The notes under the pieces are model-generated. The model ran no database searches. It worked only from the letters and a program-made list of their open reading frames with translations, and was not told where the DNA came from. This document shows positions 1-11,198 of a stretch of DNA of 64,000 bases, piece after piece; within the stretch, counting starts at the first letter, position 1, and each line of letters starts with the position of its first letter. Made by a program: the position numbers and the translations under genes. Origin of the DNA: Elmis aenea (Eukaryota; Arthropoda; Insecta; Coleoptera; Elmidae); NCBI GenBank assembly GCA_947652605.1, contig OX393579.1:50784970-50848969 (forward strand), written 5' to 3'.

Positions 1-497
1 CAAACTTAAAACTTTAAAAAATTTTGAAAATTAATTTTTTTTTTGACAACGCCATATAAAAACCTGTAGTATTTTATATTGATGCAAAGCTAAAATTAAG
101 GCGGTCAAAAATATTAAATAAAAAATGGGGTGTTGTATTTGAAACATAAAAGTTGCTATTAGTTCCAGAGAGGTGACTCATTCTTTATATTTGAAAATAT
201 TTTTATCGTGTTCGGAAGAAAAAACTGTATAAAATAGCATCAACTTTATATCTCAAGCCGTTTAGCCACAATCGATCGATATAGCATTAATGACACCTTG
301 TATATAATTAATTAAACATCACTATTTAGCACTGATTTTTTTAAAGTTCTTAATCATTATATTTAATTTTTCATTGTAACAAAAATTCACCACTGAAATA
401 AATATATTGGTTATTAAATATATTGGTTATTAAATATATTAGCACAAAACAGAAATAGCATGTGAATATATCATTAAATTCAATAATATGGTACATT
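1..497. other. AT-rich sequence, no gene seen
   Basis: No coding signal. The stretch near 285-303 reads like the right end of a CAGGGTG-type inverted-repeat element (GACACCTTGTATA). A 16-bp unit, TATTGGTTATTAAATA, occurs twice in tandem at 405-436. The rest is AT-rich sequence without recognisable structure. Confidence 0.5.
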
Positions 498-591
498 TGA
501 TTTAAATCAAAAAAATCTGATTTAAATCAAATAAATTGATTTTTTGATTTTTTTGAACTCTTTTTTTAAATCATGATTTTTATCCACCCTG
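498..591 (-). mobile_element. End of a hAT-like element (GATTTAAATC-rich)
   Basis: The segment is made of GATTTAAATC-type motifs and ends at 591 in ATCCACCCTG. Read on the minus strand it begins CAGGGTGGATAAAAATCATG, a terminal sequence common in insect dispersed repeats that I associate with hAT-like elements from memory. Only one end is recognisable and no target duplication can be set. Confidence 0.4.
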
Positions 592-819
592 TTGAAAAAT
601 GTTTAAAAGTCGTAGCGAAAAAATAAATTTATAACCTGTTTTTTTTCCAATTGTTCCATTATTACCGCAGTCCACTTTCATAGCTTACTTGAAAATGTTA
701 CGTTGCCTTAATAATTAACAATAAAATCGCAATATCTCAAAAAATTATAATTTTAGGTATAAACCAGGAACCAGGCTTTATGTTTTGAAGGACACTTAAT
801 TTCTCTATAAGCCTGTGTA

Positions 820-1199
820 CAGTGGCGTAGCTAGAGTTTGTGCTGCATGGAATTTAATGCCTAAAATAAATGAAATGTTTCATAAATTTATTGAATAGTT
901 GGTACCCTATCATATATTTATTACTTAAAATTTCTGTCGTTACAAGGGGGCGGGTTTTCAGTGTAGCCAGGTTGACTAGCCCGTTATACCCTCAAACTTC
1001 GATAAGAATTCTTTTTTTTTGTGTGAATTTATTGGGACTAGAGCTAGTGATGGACCAGCATTGATTATTATATCTACTCTTCTTTCATTACCCCGAGATT
1101 TTTATTTTTACCCCATTTGGGTAGACTAAAAGTGCCGCTTCAAAATAGTGCCGCCCGGGGCGAACCGAACCCGCCCTTTCACCCCTAGCTACGCCACTG
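820..1199. mobile_element. hAT-type MITE, TIR CAGTGGCGTAGCTAG
   Basis: The element begins CAGTGGCGTAGCTAG and ends CTAGCTACGCCACTG, a perfect 15-bp terminal inverted repeat. At 380 bp it has no coding capacity. CAGTGGCG termini are typical of hAT elements. The flanks (CCTGTGTA on the left, ACTGTAAA on the right) do not form a clean 8-bp duplication, so the insertion is probably old. The interior is richer in GC near the right end. Confidence 0.75.
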
Positions 1200-1204
1200 A
1201 CTGT

Positions 1205-1625
1205 AAAAGAATACTGGGTGTTGTGTGTTAGAAAAATGAATTATCGATGTTTAAAGTTTCACAAGTTTGACCTAGTGGAAAAACGCCCTTTATAACATTT
1301 TATGTAGCTGGTGCAAAGTGTTAATTAATCTATTGTTAATATAAATCTTAAACTTCTTTCAACTGCCTTTTCAAAGTTTTTAAATGTTAAATTATTTTGA
1401 AATTACTGTATCGCTCAAAAATTTCATAAAAATGTAAATTTTGCAGAAACGTTTAACTTTAGATCCATTTAAAAAGTAAATTTAAAGAGGAATCTTAAAG
1501 TATAAAAATATATTTTCATTGAATCCCGAACACCTATGATAGCTGTCAGATACCAAATTTAATTGTAATATCTTTAATGGTGTTCTAGATATTTGTTTGT
1601 TTCCATACTTTTGCGCAGCATTGTA
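1205..1625 (-). repeat. Dispersed repeat, inverted copy of 13527-13960
   Basis: This segment ends with a motif resembling TTTCCATACTTTTG and holds blocks (CTTTTCAAAGTTTTTAAATG, ATAAAAATGTAAATTTT) that recur in reverse complement at 13527-13960. The two are diverged copies of one dispersed element in opposite orientation. No coding sequence is visible. I cannot assign the family. Confidence 0.5.
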
Positions 1626-2021
1626 TGTGTATCTGTTTCTATTTTATAATTTAAATAATGATTATGAAGCATCAGAGACGTTACCAGCTTGAATTTTAAA
1701 ATTTTTTAGTTTTATATACTATTTAAATTTCTATAAATATTTATAAATCAATAACTTTACGATATAATGTTTCTGTAAATTTTAACTGCCAGATATTTTG
1801 ATTTTTTGCCGGTAAATGTCCTAATTGCGATTAATTAGGTAATTTCTACACCATTAATTATTTAATCTATTTAACTTTTAATCGCATTATAGGATTTAGA
1901 GTTGAATCCTTAAACAAAATAAATAAAAAAGTATAGATACTGATACTGTCGTTAAAAAAAAAATAGTTTTTTATCTCCGGTCTGGTATATTTTATCGTAG
2001 AAAAAATATTGTAACATCATT
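1626..2021. other. No feature seen
   Basis: AT-rich sequence with no open frame of note, no inverted repeat and no family signature that I recognise. Confidence 0.4.
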
Positions 2022-2029
2022 GTATAGAG

Positions 2030-3645
2030 CAGGCGTTCCCAATCTGTGGTACGCGTACCGATCCCGGTACGCGAATGTCAAGCTACCGGTACGCGATAAG
2101 CAAATGAAATAATAATTTTTTTTATATAGCATCTATGTTTTGTGATGATATCACATGCGTGTAGAAGAAGAAGAAGATAGTGACAGATTTGTAGACACAT
2201 ATGTACATTTAAAATAATTATCGGTTTATATCGGGTGATCGAAAATGATTGATGTCCGCTAATTTCAGACCGAAAATAAAATAACCAATCATTGCTTAAT
2301 TTTGAGTCTGATGTTCGCCTTAAACTGATCAAAATTGAACTAGATATTTCTACACTGATAAAAAGTAAACAGGCGCAACCCTCACATTAATTACAATAAT
2401 TAGAATTATTATTATATCTATGCAGGGTGTTTCTTAAATACTGCAAAAAAATTCAGGCGGTGATTCCTTATCGAAAATTAAGGGGGGTCTTTCATATAAT
2501 TTTTTTTTTCTTAGATGTCTCTTTTCGAAGTTACACCCCCCTAAAGAGGAGCGTAAAATTAGGTTTTTATTTTATTTCTCAAATTTGGATAAACGTAAGA
2601 GAATGATATTTGGTAGATGTTTTATACTAATTAAAAGGTTTCCCATAGTAATATTTTCAATCATCTCCCACCTTCACAGGGGGCTGAAAAGTGCGACCCC
2701 TGTTGTTGTTTTTTTCAGAACTTTTTGGGGGTTGAACTATTGCAATTTTAAACTTTTTTTTTGGAAGATTGATTTATCTACAAACTGTTTCTGTTCTTTA
2801 GTTGTTCTCGTAAAACCTACTGTTTTTAAGTAAAAAATAAAACAAGTCAACATGATCCATCAAATATTTCAAGATAAAACGACTCATTTTGGTGGTTGCC
2901 ATTGCCATAGTTTGTTTTATTTTGTTACTCAAAAACAGTAGGTTTTACGAGAACAACTAAAGAACAAAAAAAGTTTCTAAATAAGTCAATTTAAAAATAT
3001 ATATATTGCAAAATTTTAACTACCTACCAAAAAGTTCTGATAAGAAAACCAACAGGGTCGCACTTTTCAGCCCCCTGTAAAGGTGGCAGATGATCGAAAA
3101 TATTACTATGGGAAACCTTTTACTAAGTATAAAACATCTACCAAATATCATTATACATTTATCCAAATTTGAGATATAAAATAAAGCACCCTTCTTTATT
3201 TAACTCAAAAAGGAGACATCTAAGGAAAAAAAGTTACATGAAAGACCCCCCTTTAATTTTCGATAAGGAATTACCATCTGAATTTTTTCGCAATATTTAA
3301 GAAACACCCTGTATATGATACACATGCATTTATATTTAGTGTAATAAAAGTATTTACGAATTAAATTGTTTTTATTACAATTGTACGTATAGCATTGCGT
3401 TCTGTTTCCAAAATATTTACCTAAAAAAAAGGTCATCAGTTGGGAATTTAGGAAAGTTTGTTTGTAGTAATTTTTTTTGCTCGACAAAATATTTGAGAGA
3501 GACAAGCAACAAAAAAAAGTCATCACTGGAGAATTCAGGAATTATTTTTTTGGGCCCGTTTTTCCAAAAATATTTACTTACTGGTACGGCACCATATTGT
3601 CTACTACAAACCGGTACGATATCTTAAAAAGATTGGGAACCTCTG
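2030..3645. mobile_element. Non-autonomous hAT element with 8-bp TSD GTATAGAG
   Basis: The left end reads CAGGCGTTCCCAATCT and the right end, in reverse complement, CAGAGGTTCCCAATCT. Exact copies of GTATAGAG flank both sides (2022-2029 and 3646-3653), which fixes the 1,616-bp element. TSD length and CAG-type termini identify hAT. Subterminal GGTACGCG motifs occur at the left and a related GGTACG at the right. The middle is occupied by a palindromic element (2423-3311). There is no transposase, so it would have needed one in trans. Confidence 0.92.
2423..3311. mobile_element. Palindromic (foldback) element, CAGGGTGTTTCTTAAATA ends
   Basis: The two halves are inverted copies of each other for about 400 bp each: CAGGGTGTTTCTTAAATA at 2423 matches the reverse complement at 3294-3311, and the arms repeat blocks such as ACTTTTCAGCCCCCTG and GTAGGTTTTACGAGAACAAC. 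The right flank is TA and the left is TG, consistent with a decayed TA target duplication. No coding frame is credible. Related copies lie at 9540-10515, 33308-34240 and 53850-55357. Confidence 0.85.
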
Positions 3646-3653
3646 GTATAGAG

Positions 3654-4127
3654 AATTTACTGTGATTTACAAAAATATAAGGTTTATAAGAGTTTCCTGT
3701 TTAAAAAACCAAGTTATAGGGGCACGATCCGGTATAATTTTTTGCCTGTTGAATAAAATTTAATGGTAAATTGATAGTGGCGCTTGTATTTAATCGAATT
3801 GTATATTGTCATAGAAGACTCGATTTATTTTGTTTGTAAATCCACGTTCTGAAGTAGGATTTGCCGAGAAGTAATTTTATTTGTGGACATCAAATATCGG
3901 ATATGCAAGATAATAATAAAATACGGCTTCGTTATTTAGTTTCGTTATACCCCGCCGCAGCAAAAGTAATATTAAATTTTTATAAGAAGGGAAAAAAGAA
4001 ATAGAAAAGTCTTTTCCGAGTAATATAGGTTTATGGCTTCCATCTGTGAGATTACTTTAGACGTTTCAGAAGAAAGTGGACTTTTCTGAGAGGATGAAAT
4101 AAAAGAAACTGAGAGAAAAAATAAAAG
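3654..4127. other. No feature seen
   Basis: Mostly AT-rich sequence with no recognisable family. The right part forms the presumed intron side of the minus-strand candidate exon at 4134-4259. Confidence 0.35.
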
Positions 4128-4133
4128 CTTTAC

Positions 4134-4259
4134 TTCTTTCACATACTGTTTTGCGAGATAAAGGCTGTTGTTATCAAACATATTCAGATATTGTTCGCTA
4201 CTTCCGAGTCTACACTCCGCGGCGCTGCTGTCGTCATATTCATTTCCAGACGATTCCAT
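4134..4259 (-). CDS. Candidate first coding exon of an unknown host gene
   Basis: An ATG at 4259 opens 42 codons (MESSGNEYDDSSAAEC... ending LAKQYVKE) that reach GAA followed by GTAAAG, a fair splice donor, at 4133. The sequence is locally richer in GC than its surroundings and the peptide is hydrophilic, acidic and serine-rich at the start, unlike the poly-K/N/F/I frames of random AT-rich DNA. Beyond the donor the frame turns hydrophobic and low in complexity. I do not recognise the protein. It could still be a chance frame or part of an unrecognised repeat. Confidence 0.4.
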
Positions 4260-4570
4260 TACGAATTATTATATTTTTATTTTGCTTCTTGTAAATAGCG
4301 ACTTTGTTAAAACTATCCGTTTTTATGTCCGACGCGGCTGATTTATTTTTAAAGTTGCCTCTTAGTTTTATGAAAATAGTAAGTGTTTTTGTGTATCTCG
4401 AGATCGTTTTCTATCTGTAAACAAAACAATTTTATTTGTTTTATATGTCTAAGCACAATTATATTATCTTTATCGAAACTAATAAAATCAAACGATGGCA
4501 GTAGTTGCAATAAAGTATTAGAAAACGTTGAATCTAAACTATAAAATCAAAATTAGGTATTAATTTCGTC
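4260..4570. other. Upstream side of the 4134-4259 exon, no feature seen
   Basis: If the minus-strand exon is real, this holds its 5' untranslated region and promoter. I see no convincing TATA box or initiator. A CAGGGTG-type end (TACAGGGTGTACCAG) starts at 4574. Confidence 0.3.
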
Positions 4571-4650
4571 TATACAGGGTGTACCAGAGATTATTACCGC
4601 TTCGAATAGCCAGTTTTTTTTTTAAATACACATTCCCAACAAGCCTTATA

Positions 4651-5437
4651 CAGTGTGTCCAAAAGGTATAGAATATGCTATATATCTCAGTAAATATCCA
4701 CTTTAGGTAAAAAGGTTTTGAATAAAAGTTGTTTGGTACTTAGTTTTCCACCATAAGACAAAATTAAATTTTTTTTTCGAATAACAAAAGCGCAATGAAA
4801 AACAATTGAATTTTTTTAAATGGCAAGATACCCCTATATTATACTCATTTGATAGATATTTTTTTTCTCTTTTCAATGATGCAAAACTTTAGTACCCTTA
4901 CCTAAGCAAATTTTTGGGAAAAACGCAAAAATATAGGTACTAACTATCAAGTTATTTAAATTGTTTAGTATTTATTTCGGCTTAAGAAAAACATCATAGA
5001 ACTAAATTTTTTTTACCACATTTACAATAAGTGTTCAAACTGTGAACCATTTACATACAGCTCGGCAATAATAAACTCGGTTTTTAAACTCGTTTATAAC
5101 ATTCCCAACCATTTCAGGTGTAATAGACCTGATCTCTTCTCTAATACGATGTTTTAAATTTTCGATATTCTCCGGCCTCTTAGCATTAAACTTTATTTTT
5201 AAGGTGACCCCATCATTGAAAAGAGAAAAAAATACTCTATCAAATGAGTATAATATAGGGGTATCTTTAAAAAATGCATATGTTTTTCATTGCGCTTTAA
5301 CAATTCGGAAAAAAATTATTTTAATGTTGTCTTATGGCGGGAAACTAAGTACCAAACAACTTTTATTCAAAACGTTTTTCCTCAAAGTGGATATTTACTG
5401 AGATATGTAGCATATTCCATACCTTGTGGACACACTG
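4651..5437. mobile_element. Palindromic Tc1/mariner-like element with a transposase tail in its loop
   Basis: The left end CAGTGTGTCCAAAAGGTATA is matched in reverse complement by the right end (ACACACTG at 5437). The inverted arms run about 230 bp each (for example CCCCTATATTATACTC at 4832 against GAGTATAATATAGGGG). A TA lies just outside the left end and TG outside the right. The unpaired middle carries the C-terminal remnant of a mariner-like transposase. The element seems to have formed by inverted duplication of transposon ends around an old internal fragment. Confidence 0.75.
5035..5205 (-). pseudogene. Tc1/mariner-like transposase, C-terminal fragment
   Basis: The minus-strand frame reads RPENIENLKHRIREEIRSI, then TPEMVGNVINEFKNRVYYC, ending at a stop at 5035. 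This matches the usual last 50 residues of Tc1/mariner-type transposases, where a TPEML..V...F..R...C pattern precedes a short tail and stop. The catalytic D/D/E-D region is absent. The fragment is the spacer of the palindromic element 4651-5437, so it cannot make a functional enzyme. Confidence 0.7.
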
Positions 5438-5724
5438 TGTATAAGGGGAATGAATAAGTTCTTGCGGTCAACAATAGAGGGCGTTACATTACTTAAAAAC
5501 CTGTACCTATTAAAAGACGATAATGTGCAAGAGGCAATTACTTGATTTATATTGAAATCATATAGTAAATTTTCTCATCTTTCTAGTCATGACAACATTT
5601 TAATACTTTTGCTAATAATTTTTTCGAACTTTTTTTAATAATTTATAAAATAGGAGTAGGTCGTGTTAAAATATAAGAGTTTGCAGCAAACATTGCATGG
5701 TTTTTAAACTTTAACGTACTAGTT
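5438..5724. other. No feature seen
   Basis: AT-rich sequence with no open frame or repeat that I recognise. Confidence 0.35.
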
Positions 5725-6370
5725 CAGGGGTGGCGAACCTTTTGCAATAAATGTAAAAAATACATTACTGATTGTTAGGAGATGAAGAGTAAATATTACA
5801 GTATTTGTATTAAACTATTAAATGAATATTTTTTATTGGCTGCTAATAGAAATTTGTAATTAAACAACAACAACTAAAGATACATAACTAAACTTTAAAA
5901 GAAGTATTAAATATTCTACAAATAGAAGGATATAATTAGACAAAAATAATAATTGCACATTACATGTGTTTACTTTTCAAACAACATTAGTTAAGTAGGT
6001 ACCTACAATAAGAATTAAAATATGAGTTTTTGTTGTTGAATGCTTTTTGTTAAGTTTTTTTATATCACGTTGGTATTTCGTTACTTTAAATAAAATGCTT
6101 GTCGAACTAGATTCATCCGTTAATGTATTTCTGAACTTATTTTTTATCAAATTCGTTTGTGAAAACAGTGACTCACATGCATATGTAGAAGAAAATATAG
6201 TTAAAATAGCCGACGCTAATTTCTTTAAAGATTTGAACTGTTCCGGAATCGTTAATAATTTTGCTTTCAGCATTATTATTTATTTTTTCCTCCAAACGTT
6301 CCCTTTCAATAATCTCTAAATTTTCCCTTAAGTCAATAAACTTTTGCCTCCAAATTGCACTTGATTAAAA
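5725..6370 (-). mobile_element. hAT transposon, 3' end (truncated)
   Basis: A hAT-type terminus CAGGGGTGGCGAACC lies at 5725 and the C-terminal dimerisation region of a hAT transposase reads toward it on the minus strand. No second terminus is visible to the right, so the element has lost its 5' part. Confidence 0.75.
5977..6365 (-). pseudogene. hAT transposase, C-terminal dimerisation domain, frameshifted
   Basis: The frame contains LKKLASAILTIFSSTYACES followed by LFSQTNLIKNKFRNTLTDES, the hallmark of the hAT C-terminal dimerisation domain (small residues, Y.CE..FS, then K...R..L). Upstream codons (WRQKFIDLRENLEIIERE) belong to the same protein but in another frame, giving a frameshift near 6270. 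The catalytic residues lie further N-terminal and are lost. It ends with an in-frame stop at 5977. Confidence 0.8.
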
Positions 6371-7336
6371 ATCAATTATTAGCATTTCAAAACTTTGATA
6401 TAAAATATTTTATTGCATGTTTATTTAGCATGAGTCATTTCAATTAAATAGACCAAAATTTTGATTGGGTTCATTTCATGTTTTACATATACCGATTTTT
6501 GAAATGTCACTTTGATGCCTAATATGGAATACATAGAGGTGCCTTATAATGAATATGATTATGGTCACTAAGTACAGCAATATGGGTTCAGTGTCAAAAG
6601 TGTCAGAAATGAGCAGACGAAAAATGTGCAAAATACCCAAAAAAAACAATTCTATTGTCCTACCTGTAAAAAATGAATAAATTATCAACATTTAGTTCGA
6701 ATGACACTTGAATTATAATTTAATTTACATAAATAACAAAGTTTTGGTTTGGTTTAAGTAATAATGTAAATCAGAAAGAAATAAAAGATTAATCTATGGC
6801 AGTTGTTTATTTTAATGTATATTTCCTATATAATTTTATATTCCAGATTAAGAACCCCTAGTATTCCATATTAGGTTCCCCGGGAGCTTAATATGGAATA
6901 GTAGTAACATTTAAAAAAAATAGCTATATAAGAAATATCTACCGTAATATCGTACCAGAATTCGAGTACCTAATGTGTTGTGTATTCATTACAAATGCCT
7001 CATAATTTTTTTTGCAAAATTTTGTTGAGTAAATGTGAATATTATTGCCGAATACAAAAAAGTATTCCATATTAGGGCTATTTAGTCTACTATTAAAATC
7101 TACATAAAAATATCTAAAAATAATCTTCATAAACTTATTCGATATTTACAACAATAAGGGAGATTTGACACATAATAAATATAACAAAAAAACAGTTTTT
7201 CTCTAATAACTCAAAAACCGGAAATGATAGAATATTTTTGAAATAAAAAACTGCTTATTTTTGGTAATTTGACCGTTTCTCTATCTTGACTATTAAGCGA
7301 GATACCCATGTAATCCCATCGAATTGGGACCACCCT
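6371..7336. repeat. AT-rich unique or decayed sequence with recurrent TATTCCATATTAGG motifs
   Basis: No gene. A 12- to 14-bp motif (TATTCCATATTAGG or its reverse complement) occurs at about 6518-6530, 6862-6874, 6888-6900 and 7062-7076, the middle pair facing each other about 15 bp apart. At 7320-7336 the sequence ends in GGGACCACCCTGTA, a CAGGGTGG-type right end resembling the one at 21709. Confidence 0.4.
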
Positions 7337-7483
7337 GTACACTTTGTTTTTAAATTGGGCCTACTTATTAGACAAAATCTGTTCTAAATTATACAATAGA
7401 ACAGTTTTAGTTAATATTGCCTCACTGTAATTACAAAAGTTACTGTTGTCTTTGATGATAAAGCGTGATACGCTTTTAAGATT

Positions 7484-7525
7484 CACTTCGATTAAGCGGA
7501 ACGCCGGTTAATCGGGAGTGCACTG
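7484..7525 (-). mobile_element. pogo/Tigger-like terminus
   Basis: Read on the minus strand from 7525 this begins CAGTGCACTCCCGATTAACC, with more of the same theme (GGCGTTCCGCTTAATCGAAG) beyond it. That is the terminal style of pogo/Tigger elements, and a TA follows at 7526-7527. The opposite end and the transposase are not visible, so this is a remnant. Confidence 0.5.
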
Positions 7526-7529
7526 TAGG

Positions 7530-8700
7530 TTGATTTTTGTGTTATACGAGCTTTTTAGTTGTGATCTAAAAATGTTATAGTTCGTAAATGTATTACAAGC
7601 GTATTTTGTACATTGTGGAAATAAAACTTCAATTGTTAATAAAAGCGCGCTCAGTTGTAATCTACTGTAATTAATTTAACACGTTAAGGACATCCGTGTG
7701 GCCGCAACAGTAAAAATAATTGTAAAATCGGCAAAATGGCCCCATTAAAACAATTTTTTGCTACACTTTATGCGGCACTTTATTTGTTACTCCGCCATAT
7801 TATAACCATAATAATTTATTTTATTAACATTGTGTTAGTGTATTGCTAGTTATTGTCGGAAATTTTATAAGCAATGAACTGGAACCGTCCTCAGTTGACT
7901 CGTAAACATTTTTATTTTCATGCAGCATGGAGACATATTACTCAATATAGACACATATGTTTCGTTTCACAAAATATGTTCTTTTTTATGTTCCATGTTT
8001 TATATTGCTCCGGGCCTCCATTACTTTATTAACGAATCAGATCTATTGGATGCAAAATTGCGAGTGAAAAATATAGTCCATTAAATGTGTATGTAAATTT
8101 GCCAGGTAATTAGATTAATATTCGCCTAAATCAGTCGCGCCATTTCGCCTGCGGCGACCGGCGCTAACTATTGACACCGTTGTGTGTGTTAATTTCACAC
8201 GGGATTATTCAAACACTGATAGATAATGTGATAATGTGTATCGTTTTATATGTTAAATAGCTTTTGGGTGATTAGTTGTGAGCACGCAAAGTTGTTGCAT
8301 GCGGTGCCCTAACTAATGAAGCATATATTAGTTTCACTGTTATTGTACAACATAATCAAAGCGACGCCCACTAATAGAACGGAGATTTGGCTTTAACCAG
8401 AACTGTTACAACTTTTTCGGGTATAGAATTACGGACAAAAAACGCGATATTATAATAAAAAAATCGAGCGGAATGTGAAAACTGTCATGTTGCCACAATA
8501 AATGTTAGCTTTTCGTTGTTAAGCGTGGCATTTGGTTATAAGGACGATTAAAACACGCGATTACAGAATTTAAATTTTTCCGCAATCTACAAGTGTTGAA
8601 TGTATTGTTATTAGTTTGCTAAAAATAGTTTTGTATATTTAATTAGTAGTAAGTATTAAAGCTCTTTTACATTGGATATTTTAATCGCTATCAATGATAT
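7530..8700. other. Unique-looking sequence, no gene seen
   Basis: No repeat family is recognisable. A GC-richer island at about 8120-8210 stands out against the AT-rich surroundings and could be regulatory, but nothing in the sequence proves it. No splice-bounded open frame is convincing. Confidence 0.35.
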
Positions 8701-8746
8701 ACAGGGTGAGCCAAATAGGTGGGACACTGTAAGGATCTCGTAAAGC

Positions 8747-9525
8747 AGGCATGTGCAACTTCGACAAGACGGTGGGCCGGATAGTGAATTTAAAATACAT
8801 CCGCGGCTTGAACTTTTTTTTAAGGGCCCGTATTGAAGTATGCAAAAAGCAACCCATCTTTATTTGTGTTTTTTACTTCATTGAAATAGTCATTAGTCAT
8901 TACTATAAGATAAATATGAAAAACAGATTGAACGCGAAGCAATTTTCAGTAGATCGCTGCAACAATTTTAAAATTTGCTAAAGTAATTATTTTTCTTAAC
9001 TATATGATGGCTGCATGTTTTTTGTTTTGTTTTTGGTATCCTTTACGGACGCCGGAAAATGCTAAATAAAAATAGCAATTTTTGCAGTTGAGTTGGCCAT
9101 GAAACCACCTGAGATAAAATCAAGACTCCTATTTACCGATGCGCGCATTCTTTGCCTGTAAAATATTGCAAAGTTTTTGAAAATACGTTCAATAGTTTCG
9201 GAGAAAAACGCGAAAGCAGTTTTTTGTTTTCTCCCTGACATTGTGTTTTGTTCTCGAAGTGTAGCCAAAGGATAGCCGGGCGACGTGTAAATTGATGCAC
9301 TTTCTTTGGTTTTTAGTATCCTTTACATCTCAGCCGCCCGAAAATGATGCTTAAAGATGGCCAATTTTGAAGTCGCGTTGGTCATGGAAAAAAAATCTGA
9401 TGCGCGCATCCTTTGCGAGTAAAACGGTGCAAAGATTGTAAAAATAGGTCTAACGGTCTCGGAATAAAAAATACTATTTAGCCTTAGGTGGCTGGCGGGC
9501 CGGATTCAGTTAGATGATATGATTA
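8747..9525 (+). mobile_element. hAT-like remnant with an internal ~280-bp imperfect tandem repeat
   Basis: A hAT-like terminus, CAGGCATGTGCAACT, followed by a GGGCCGGAT block, starts at 8747. A second GGGCCGGATTCAG block lies near 9495. Inside, about 200 bp at 9028-9230 recurs at 9308-9475: TATCCTTTAC, TTGG(C/T)CATG, GATGCGCGCAT(T/C)CTTTGC and GTCTCGG/GTTTCGG blocks occur in the same order about 280 bp apart. No transposase is visible. The right terminus is not clear. Confidence 0.5.
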
Positions 9526-9539
9526 ACAAACCATGGTAA

Positions 9540-10515
9540 CCACCAAAATGGATCGTTTTATTTTAGAATATCAAATATTTAGTGGTCCATGTTCAATCAT
9601 ATTTTTACTCAAAATTGTAGGTTTAGCAGGAAAAGTTAAGGAATAAAAACAGTTTTTAATAGATGAAGCTTTTGAAGAAAATTTTTAAATTGCGAAATTT
9701 CAACCTTCCAAAGAGTTTTGATAAACAAACAAATATGGGGTACCCTTTTTAGCCCATTGTGAAGATGGGAGATAATTGAAAATATTACTACCGGAAACGT
9801 TTCTATAAATATAAACAGGGGTTTGGAGCGGAGCGCGGAGCAGTGGAGCAATGGGTTTTTGCCCGGAGCGGGAGCGGAGCCCAGAGCAAAGAATTTTGAT
9901 TGCTCCACTGCTCCACTTTACTATTATAAACTGCAATTTTTTTTCTTTTATGAATTATTCTCATGGGTATAGTATTTAATAAAATTATAAATAAACTAAA
10001 TTTTATTTTTTTGAAGTAAAATTATTGTAATGTAACTTTTCTGATAATTAATTTTCATTATTTTGTATTTAAATTTTAAATAATTTTAAAGAACTTTTTT
10101 TTCTTTTTTTCACTTTTTTAACTGAAGATCAATAATTTGTTTATTTATTTAACTTCACTTGTTTCTTAGGGTCAAATATTGTAATTTTTGGTCCATTTCC
10201 ACAAATCTCATAAAATTTTAGCTTTGTTTTTAAAAACAAATTTTTAAATAAAAAACTTATTTTATTAATATTTGGAGCGCGGAGCGGAGCGGGAGCGGAG
10301 CTGGAGCGGAGCGGGAGCGGAGCTGGAGCAGGCATCTTGATGCCGGAGCGGAGCAACTAAAAAATTGGACTGCTCCAAACCCCTGAATATAAAACATCTA
10401 TTAAATGCCATTCTCCTACATTTATCCAAATTTGAGAAATAAAATAAAAACCTAGTTTTACCGTTCCTCTTTAGGGTGGGGTAACTCCGAAAGGAGACGT
10501 CTAAGGAAAAAAAAA
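9540..10515 (+). mobile_element. Right half of the palindromic CAGGGTG element, split by a MITE
   Basis: The order of blocks (CCACCAAAATGG, AAAATTGTAGGTTTAGCAGG, a diverged AGCCC..TGTGAAG, ATTGAAAATATTACTA, then AGGAGACGTCTAAGG) matches the right arm of 2423-3311. The mirrored left arm is missing. The copy is interrupted at 9816-10385 by a hAT MITE; removing the MITE and one TSD copy rejoins the arm. Confidence 0.7.
9816..10385. mobile_element. GGAGC-rich hAT MITE with 8-bp TSD AATATAAA
   Basis: The ends CAGGGGTTTGGAGC and GCTCCAAACCCCTG are perfect 14-bp inverted repeats, and AATATAAA occurs on both sides (9808-9815 and 10386-10393). The 570-bp body has AT-rich middle sequence between two subterminal zones packed with GGAGC/GGAGCG repeats (9826-9915 and 10273-10380), far above the local GC content. 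No transposase is present. Such dense subterminal arrays are the usual binding region for a hAT transposase, which here is inference. Confidence 0.93.
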
Positions 10516-11196
10516 TATAGATAGATAGGAACATACAAAACTTGTCGGATTAATTTTCCAATTTGTTGCATTTTTTTTGTTTCACATTTTTTAATTTTTT
10601 TAATGTTCACTTATCATTTTCTATTGTACGAAAGTTTGTTTTTTCATTTAGCTAGTGTATTTTAGAATCAAATATTAATTTGGTTGATTAATACTAATAT
10701 ATTTAATATATTTACCCGCTACTTATATGAGCTCTGTAAATTATTTTGCCGTTACGAAACATAATGAAATAAATATCTTGGAAGAAAGACAAATATCCAC
10801 ACTATCATTAAATCAATTTGGGTGTAAAAAACTTGTTATACTCTATGATAAATTAAATTAAAACAAAAAATTGTTATACTTTCATCCCCGGTCCATTTAT
10901 GGTTCAAGAATATTGGTTAAGTGAATACTCAAATAACTATTTGCTGAATAAATTGACATCTATTTAATTCTCAGAAATGTGGGCAGATTTAGTAGACTTT
11001 ATAAGTATTTTTAAGTCAATTGAAATGCAAACCCATAAATATAACCAAGCAAAGAACCATGAACTTACACCACTTATAATAATTTATTTAAAATACATCA
11101 CCTAAATAAAACCTTTATCAAATGAAATTTTATGTAACATGAATATGTATTTGTGAAATTACTCGAAGAAGCTTTTTTGAACATGAATGGCTATGT
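10516..11196. other. No feature seen
   Basis: AT-rich sequence with no credible frame, inverted repeat or known family signature. Confidence 0.35.
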
Positions 11197-11198
11197 TT

